Below are positions 63,311 to 64,000 of a stretch of 64,000 nucleotides of DNA, piece after piece. Below the pieces are notes generated by a model. The model was not told the DNA's origin, did no database searches, and saw nothing but the letters and a program-made list of their open reading frames with translations. The DNA comes from Microvirga ossetica (GTDB lineage: Bacteria > Pseudomonadota > Alphaproteobacteria > Rhizobiales > Beijerinckiaceae): assembly GCF_002741015.1 (NCBI RefSeq), contig NZ_CP016619.1, positions 124,001 through 188,000 on the forward strand, given 5' to 3'. A program made the translations under genes and the position numbers. The first letter of the stretch is position 1, and each line of letters starts with the position of its first letter.

Positions 63311-64000
63311 TTAATCCGGGCGAAGTTTTCTCCATTGTAAGGGGGTGCAATCGAAATACCTTCGAAAAAGCCTATTGAAACTCGAAAGCGAATCGAACCC
63401 CACGCTAAGACTGACTTCCAGCACCGAACGTCCCGGCGACCTCAAGAGCGCGGCTGCCATCTGCATTCTCATCGAGATGATGTACTCCTGGGGGGATTGC
63501 CCGATCGCGTCTTTCCAAACACGCCGGAAGTTAGACTCGCTCATGCAGCAAGTGTCTGCAAGCTTTCCGACTGTCCACCTATCACCGTAGTCTTTAGCCA
63601 ATGCCTCCAACGCGGGCGCGATCCGATTAAGAGGCTTAGGCGCTCGCGGCTCCGCAGCGGTTCTTGCTGACCGGTTGACCGCGATCATGGCGTCCCAAAT
63701 GAGCGACCGCACGGCACTTTTCCAGTGTTCCCTCTTCGAACCGCACTCCTGGATGACCCGCTTGATTGTCGTTTGCAAAAACTCGTTGTCTTGAGGTGTA
63801 AATATATTGTGGAACTCCCTCCCCGAGTAACGCCATGGGTCACAAATCGCGGTCGCGACCCCTGGCAGCAGCCGAAGTGGATCGAACATAAGCCATGTCC
63901 ACTGGCTGTTTGTCCCCTCGGCGCTGCGCGAGAAATGGGGCTCGCCTTCTGCGATGAACGTTATGTCACCCGCGTGGTAGGTCATGACTTTCTCACCGAC
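63311..64000 (-). CDS. AraC-family transcriptional regulator, partial at the window edge
   Basis: The frame stays open through the right edge (VGEKVMTYHAGDITFIAEG), so the N-terminus is missing. An N-terminal cupin-like AraC sensor domain (HAGDITFIAEGEPHFSRSAEG) leads to the C-terminal double helix-turn-helix: DRWTVGKLADTCCMSESNFRRVWKDAIGQSPQEYI, then LLRSPGRSVLEVSLSVGFDSLSSFNRLFRRYFDCTPLQWR. It probably responds to a sugar or sugar acid. The 260 bases between it and the insertion sequence hold nothing recognised. Confidence 0.9.
   Translation of the reverse strand, partial: VGEKVMTYHAGDITFIAEGEPHFSRSAEGTNSQWTWLMFDPLRLLPGVATAICDPWRYSGREFHNIFTPQDNEFLQTTIKRVIQECGSKREHWKSAVRSLIWDAMIAVNRSARTAAEPRAPKPLNRIAPALEALAKDYGDRWTVGKLADTCCMSESNFRRVWKDAIGQSPQEYIISMRMQMAAALLRSPGRSVLEVSLSVGFDSLSSFNRLFRRYFDCTPLQWRKLRPD

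Overview
The window looks like a chromosomal catabolic island from an alphaproteobacterium, most likely Hyphomicrobiales (Methylobacteriaceae, Microvirga or Bosea type). That placement is an inference from GC-rich coding, the mix of Dpp, TRAP, TTT and CUT1 transporters, and the IS6, IS630 and ISNCY-like elements. Almost every metabolic gene belongs to uptake and breakdown of sugar acids (hexuronates, aldonates, aldarates).

Layout. (1) 1-10404: a dipeptide-type (Dpp) ABC transporter operon with an RraA-family gene, an IlvD/Edd sugar-acid dehydratase and a 2-hydroxyacid dehydrogenase cut by the left edge. A GntR regulator and a divergent mandelate-racemase-type (MR) enolase-superfamily gene lie at its head. 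(2) 10479-14312: an apparently unrelated block with an Lrp regulator, EamA exporter, TetR regulator and two membrane proteins. (3) 14493-15317: an IS6 element. (4) 15405-18484: an RraA and SnoaL pair divergent from a 570-residue fusion of an IclR regulator to an SMP-30-like domain. (5) 18612-27111: a TRAP transporter with a cupin gene, an IS630 insertion and a frameshifted aldose epimerase, divergent from a uronate-dehydrogenase-like gene and an MR enzyme. (6) 27483-39313: a long CUT1 sugar ABC operon with RraA, two UxuA-like genes, an unusual SBP-like protein, SMP-30, SDR and aldose epimerase, under a divergent IclR regulator. (7) 39325-40950: a scarred stretch with fragments of uxuA-like, oppD-like and MR genes around an orphan oppF-like ATPase. 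(8) 41048-52623: an MFS exporter, a tripartite tricarboxylate (TctABC) transporter module with uronate dehydrogenase and a DgoD-like dehydratase, a GntR regulator, and a divergent SMP-30 - RraA - UxaC operon. (9) 53231-61149: a second CUT1 operon with a DgoD-like dehydratase, RraA and an alpha-ketoglutarate semialdehyde dehydrogenase. (10) 61385-64000: an ISNCY-like element and an AraC regulator cut by the right edge.

How the parts fit. Five transporter systems of four classes bring in related sugar acids. Uronate dehydrogenases and SMP-30 lactonases can give aldarates, MR, IlvD and UxuA dehydratases can give keto-deoxy acids, and the semialdehyde dehydrogenase can feed 2-oxoglutarate to central metabolism. 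UxaC, the SDR and UxuA offer the isomerase route. Each complete module has its own RraA paralogue, and all five keep the DGxxRD motif of RraA-type aldolases. A 25-base repeat shared by the promoter regions of (8) and (9) suggests one GntR regulator controls both. Substrates are inferred from families and context, not shown by the sequence.
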